Part shown: positions 4,594 to 5,942 of the stretch, one piece after another
Numbering within the stretch: the first letter of the stretch is position 1
Layout of the letters: every line of letters starts with the position of its first letter
Source: Pseudomonadota bacterium
Lineage (GTDB): Bacteria; Myxococcota_A; Polyangia; Polyangiales; Polyangiaceae
Assembly (NCBI GenBank): GCA_023411445.1
Contig: JAEYOT010000950.1
Coordinates: forward strand, 1 to 5,942
Direction of reading: 5' to 3'
Length of the DNA stretch: 5,942 nucleotides
Made by a program: the position numbers and the translations under genes
Notes under the pieces: model-generated
Told to the model about the DNA's origin: nothing
Database searches by the model: none
Seen by the model: the letters and a program-made list of their open reading frames with translations, nothing else

Positions 4594-5664
4594 ATGCAAG
4601 CTCAGCTGGGAGTCGAAGGGGAAGAATCCGCTCCAGTGCCGGAGCAGCAGTTGCTTCGGCGCCTGCGCTTCAAGTTCACGGGTAACGCCCGGGAGTACTT
4701 CCGCATTTGGATCGTCAACACGCTGCTCACCATCGTCACGTTGGGTGTGTACTCAGCGTGGGCCAGGGTCCGCACCAAGCAGTATTTCTACCGTCACACG
4801 CGCCTGAACGGCTCCAGCTTCGACTACTTGGGAGATCCGCGCGTCATCTTGAAGGGGCACATCATCGCGGCGGCGATCGGCGGCGTGCTGCTTGCCACGC
4901 AGTACTACTCGCGTCCGCTCTATCTAGCAGCGGCCGCCGTGCTTGCGCTGCTGCTGCCGTGGCTGATGCTCAAGGCGTGGGCCTTCAACGCCCACAACTC
5001 AACGTACCGCAACATCCGCTTCGCCTTCACGGCCAAGGTCGGAGAGTCGTACCGTGAGTACTTGAAGGTGCTGCTTTGGCTCGTGCTCACGTGCGGCGCG
5101 GCTCAACCGTACGCACGCTGGCGTCTGACCAAATTTGCGCTGAGCCGCTTCCGCTACGGAAACGTGCAACCCAGCTGGTCGACGCGCCCCGGTGAGTACT
5201 TCAAGACGTACCTGCTGGGCCTTGGCCTCGTGCTCCCGCTCTACGCCGTCTTGCTCTACGCCATCGTGAGGACGATGAAGCACGAGGCTGACCTTTCGTC
5301 CTGGCGCCTCTGGGTTGCCACTGCACTGTTCAATCTCGTGCTCTTGGTCCCGTTCTCCTTCGTGAAGGCTCGCCTGACCAATCACCTGCTGGGCGGCATC
5401 GGCTTCAATCAGCACCGCCTGATCTCCAAGCAGAAGGGGCTCGCGCTGCTGCGTCTGTACGCCGTCAACCTGCTGGCCATCACGCTGAGCGCCGGGCTGC
5501 TCATCCCTTGGGCCATGGTGCGGCTCGCGCGCTACCGCGCCGAGAGCCTGCGTCTGCTCGCGGCCGGTCCGCTTTTCGTGCGCGCCGGGGCGCAGAAGGA
5601 GCCGACCGCCGTCGCAGAAGGCTTCGTGGATGTGGGAGGCTTCGATGTCGACTTTGGCTGGTGA
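4594..5664 (+). CDS. DUF898 (YjgN-like) polytopic inner-membrane protein
   Basis: Read from ATG 4594 the product has 356 residues. The DUF898 signature is clear: FKFTGNAREYFRIWIV (27-41) then LLTIVTLGVYSAWARVR (44-60) and the F-x-Y-L-G-D-P segment (76-82). I count about seven hydrophobic spans, near residues 37-57, 89-104, 109-126, 157-170, 205-225, 240-257 and 290-309. An aromatic-x3-basic motif recurs after the hydrophobic spans: W56/R60, W123/K127, Y173/R177, F254/K258, W306/R310. The soluble tail ends in VDVGGFDVDFGW. The family's function is unknown; E. coli YjgN is the namesake. The start is uncertain: ATG 4594 has no clear ribosome binding site, while GGAG (4641-4644) lies six bases before an in-frame TTG at 4651, which would still keep the whole domain. 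The frame also runs upstream to 4387, but that part reads as non-coding. The gene overlaps the next by 20 bases. Confidence 0.88.
   Translation: MQAQLGVEGEESAPVPEQQLLRRLRFKFTGNAREYFRIWIVNTLLTIVTLGVYSAWARVRTKQYFYRHTRLNGSSFDYLGDPRVILKGHIIAAAIGGVLLATQYYSRPLYLAAAAVLALLLPWLMLKAWAFNAHNSTYRNIRFAFTAKVGESYREYLKVLLWLVLTCGAAQPYARWRLTKFALSRFRYGNVQPSWSTRPGEYFKTYLLGLGLVLPLYAVLLYAIVRTMKHEADLSSWRLWVATALFNLVLLVPFSFVKARLTNHLLGGIGFNQHRLISKQKGLALLRLYAVNLLAITLSAGLLIPWAMVRLARYRAESLRLLAAGPLFVRAGAQKEPTAVAEGFVDVGGFDVDFGW
5634..5639 (+). promoter_or_regulatory. Ribosome binding site for the M48-like gene, inside the DUF898 gene
   Basis: GGGAGG lies five bases before ATG 5645 and within the last codons of the DUF898 gene, so ribosomes finishing DUF898 can reinitiate. 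It fixes the start of the downstream gene. Confidence 0.7.
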
Positions 5665-5942
5665 GCCCTGGCAGGCGATCTACCTCGACGGCATCACGTC
5701 GACGCCTCAGCGCGTCGCGCTCACGCTGGACGAGCAGGATGTGCTGCACGTGCACAGCGCCTCGGAGCGGCTCTCGTTCCCGCTCCGAGCGGTGAAGATC
5801 GGCCCGCCGCTCGGCAGCACGCCGCGCCTGCTCACGCTACCAGGCGGCGGCCGGTGCGAGCTGCTCGACCAGGGGGCGGTGCAGGCGCTGGAGCGCCGCC
5901 GGGGCGGCGGCGGCGCCGGCAGGCTGCTCCACCGCCTGGAAT
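5645..5942 (+). CDS. Probable membrane M48 metallopeptidase, N-terminal part only
   Basis: ATG 5645 opens a frame with no stop to the window edge; 99 residues are visible. The visible part reads as a small beta domain: WQAIYLDGITSTPQRVALTL (9-28), LHVHSASERLSFPLRAVKIG (34-53), then LGSTPRLLTLPGGGRCELLD (56-75). This fits the N-terminal domain (DUF7092 as I recall it) found ahead of the HExxH peptidase domain in M48 proteins that neighbour DUF898 genes. A Gly/Arg-rich linker (84-93) follows, where a membrane segment would be expected soon. The catalytic HExxH, if present, lies outside the window, so the peptidase call rests on this domain and on the neighbour. It overlaps the DUF898 stop by 20 bases, which points to co-expression and a joint task at the membrane. 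Confidence 0.65.
   Translation, partial: MSTLAGEPWQAIYLDGITSTPQRVALTLDEQDVLHVHSASERLSFPLRAVKIGPPLGSTPRLLTLPGGGRCELLDQGAVQALERRRGGGGAGRLLHRLE

Overview
The window reads as chromosomal DNA of a GC-rich myxobacterium (Myxococcota, probably the Polyangiales side; inference). Signs are the strong G/C preference at codon third positions, a surface lipoprotein with a Gly/Asn linker next to a DUF1552 protein, and a divergent exported protein whose Gly/Pro/Glu-rich tail is cut by the window edge just where a MYXO-CTERM anchor would start. I see no mobile element, CRISPR array, tRNA or rRNA.

Layout: (1) 866 down to 1, minus strand: an exported, cysteine-containing protein with two Ig-like beta-sandwich regions, cut at its C-terminus. 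It lies in a reading frame that is open through the left edge. (2) 867-1135: a divergent intergenic region with a candidate extended -10 and overlapping dyad for the minus gene, and, for the plus operon, a leader with two hairpins. The second hairpin is a textbook intrinsic-terminator shape ending one base before the Shine-Dalgarno sequence. (3) 1136-2830 and 2848-4230: a tightly linked pair, a DUF1587/1595/1592/1588/1585 lipoprotein and a Tat-exported DUF1552 (HXXSHH) protein. (4) 4231-4593: a strong terminator hairpin, then a stretch with a possible small minus-strand gene that converges on the same hairpin. (5) 4594-5664: a polytopic DUF898 (YjgN-like) membrane protein, overlapping by 20 bases (6) the start of a gene at 5645 that looks like the N-terminal domain of a membrane M48 metallopeptidase and runs off the right edge.

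How they work together: the DUF1592-type and DUF1552 proteins belong to families that repeatedly occur side by side in Planctomycetota, Verrucomicrobiota and Myxococcota. Both are exported here, so they probably act together outside the inner membrane, but the activity is unknown. DUF898 and the M48-like protein form a second, translationally coupled pair at the inner membrane. Points of most interest are the attenuator-like leader before the DUF1592 gene, departures from the signature motifs in both members of the first pair (CX3CH instead of CX2CH, HQLSHR instead of HXXSHH), a five-times recurring aromatic-x3-basic motif in the DUF898 protein, and the possible small convergent gene.
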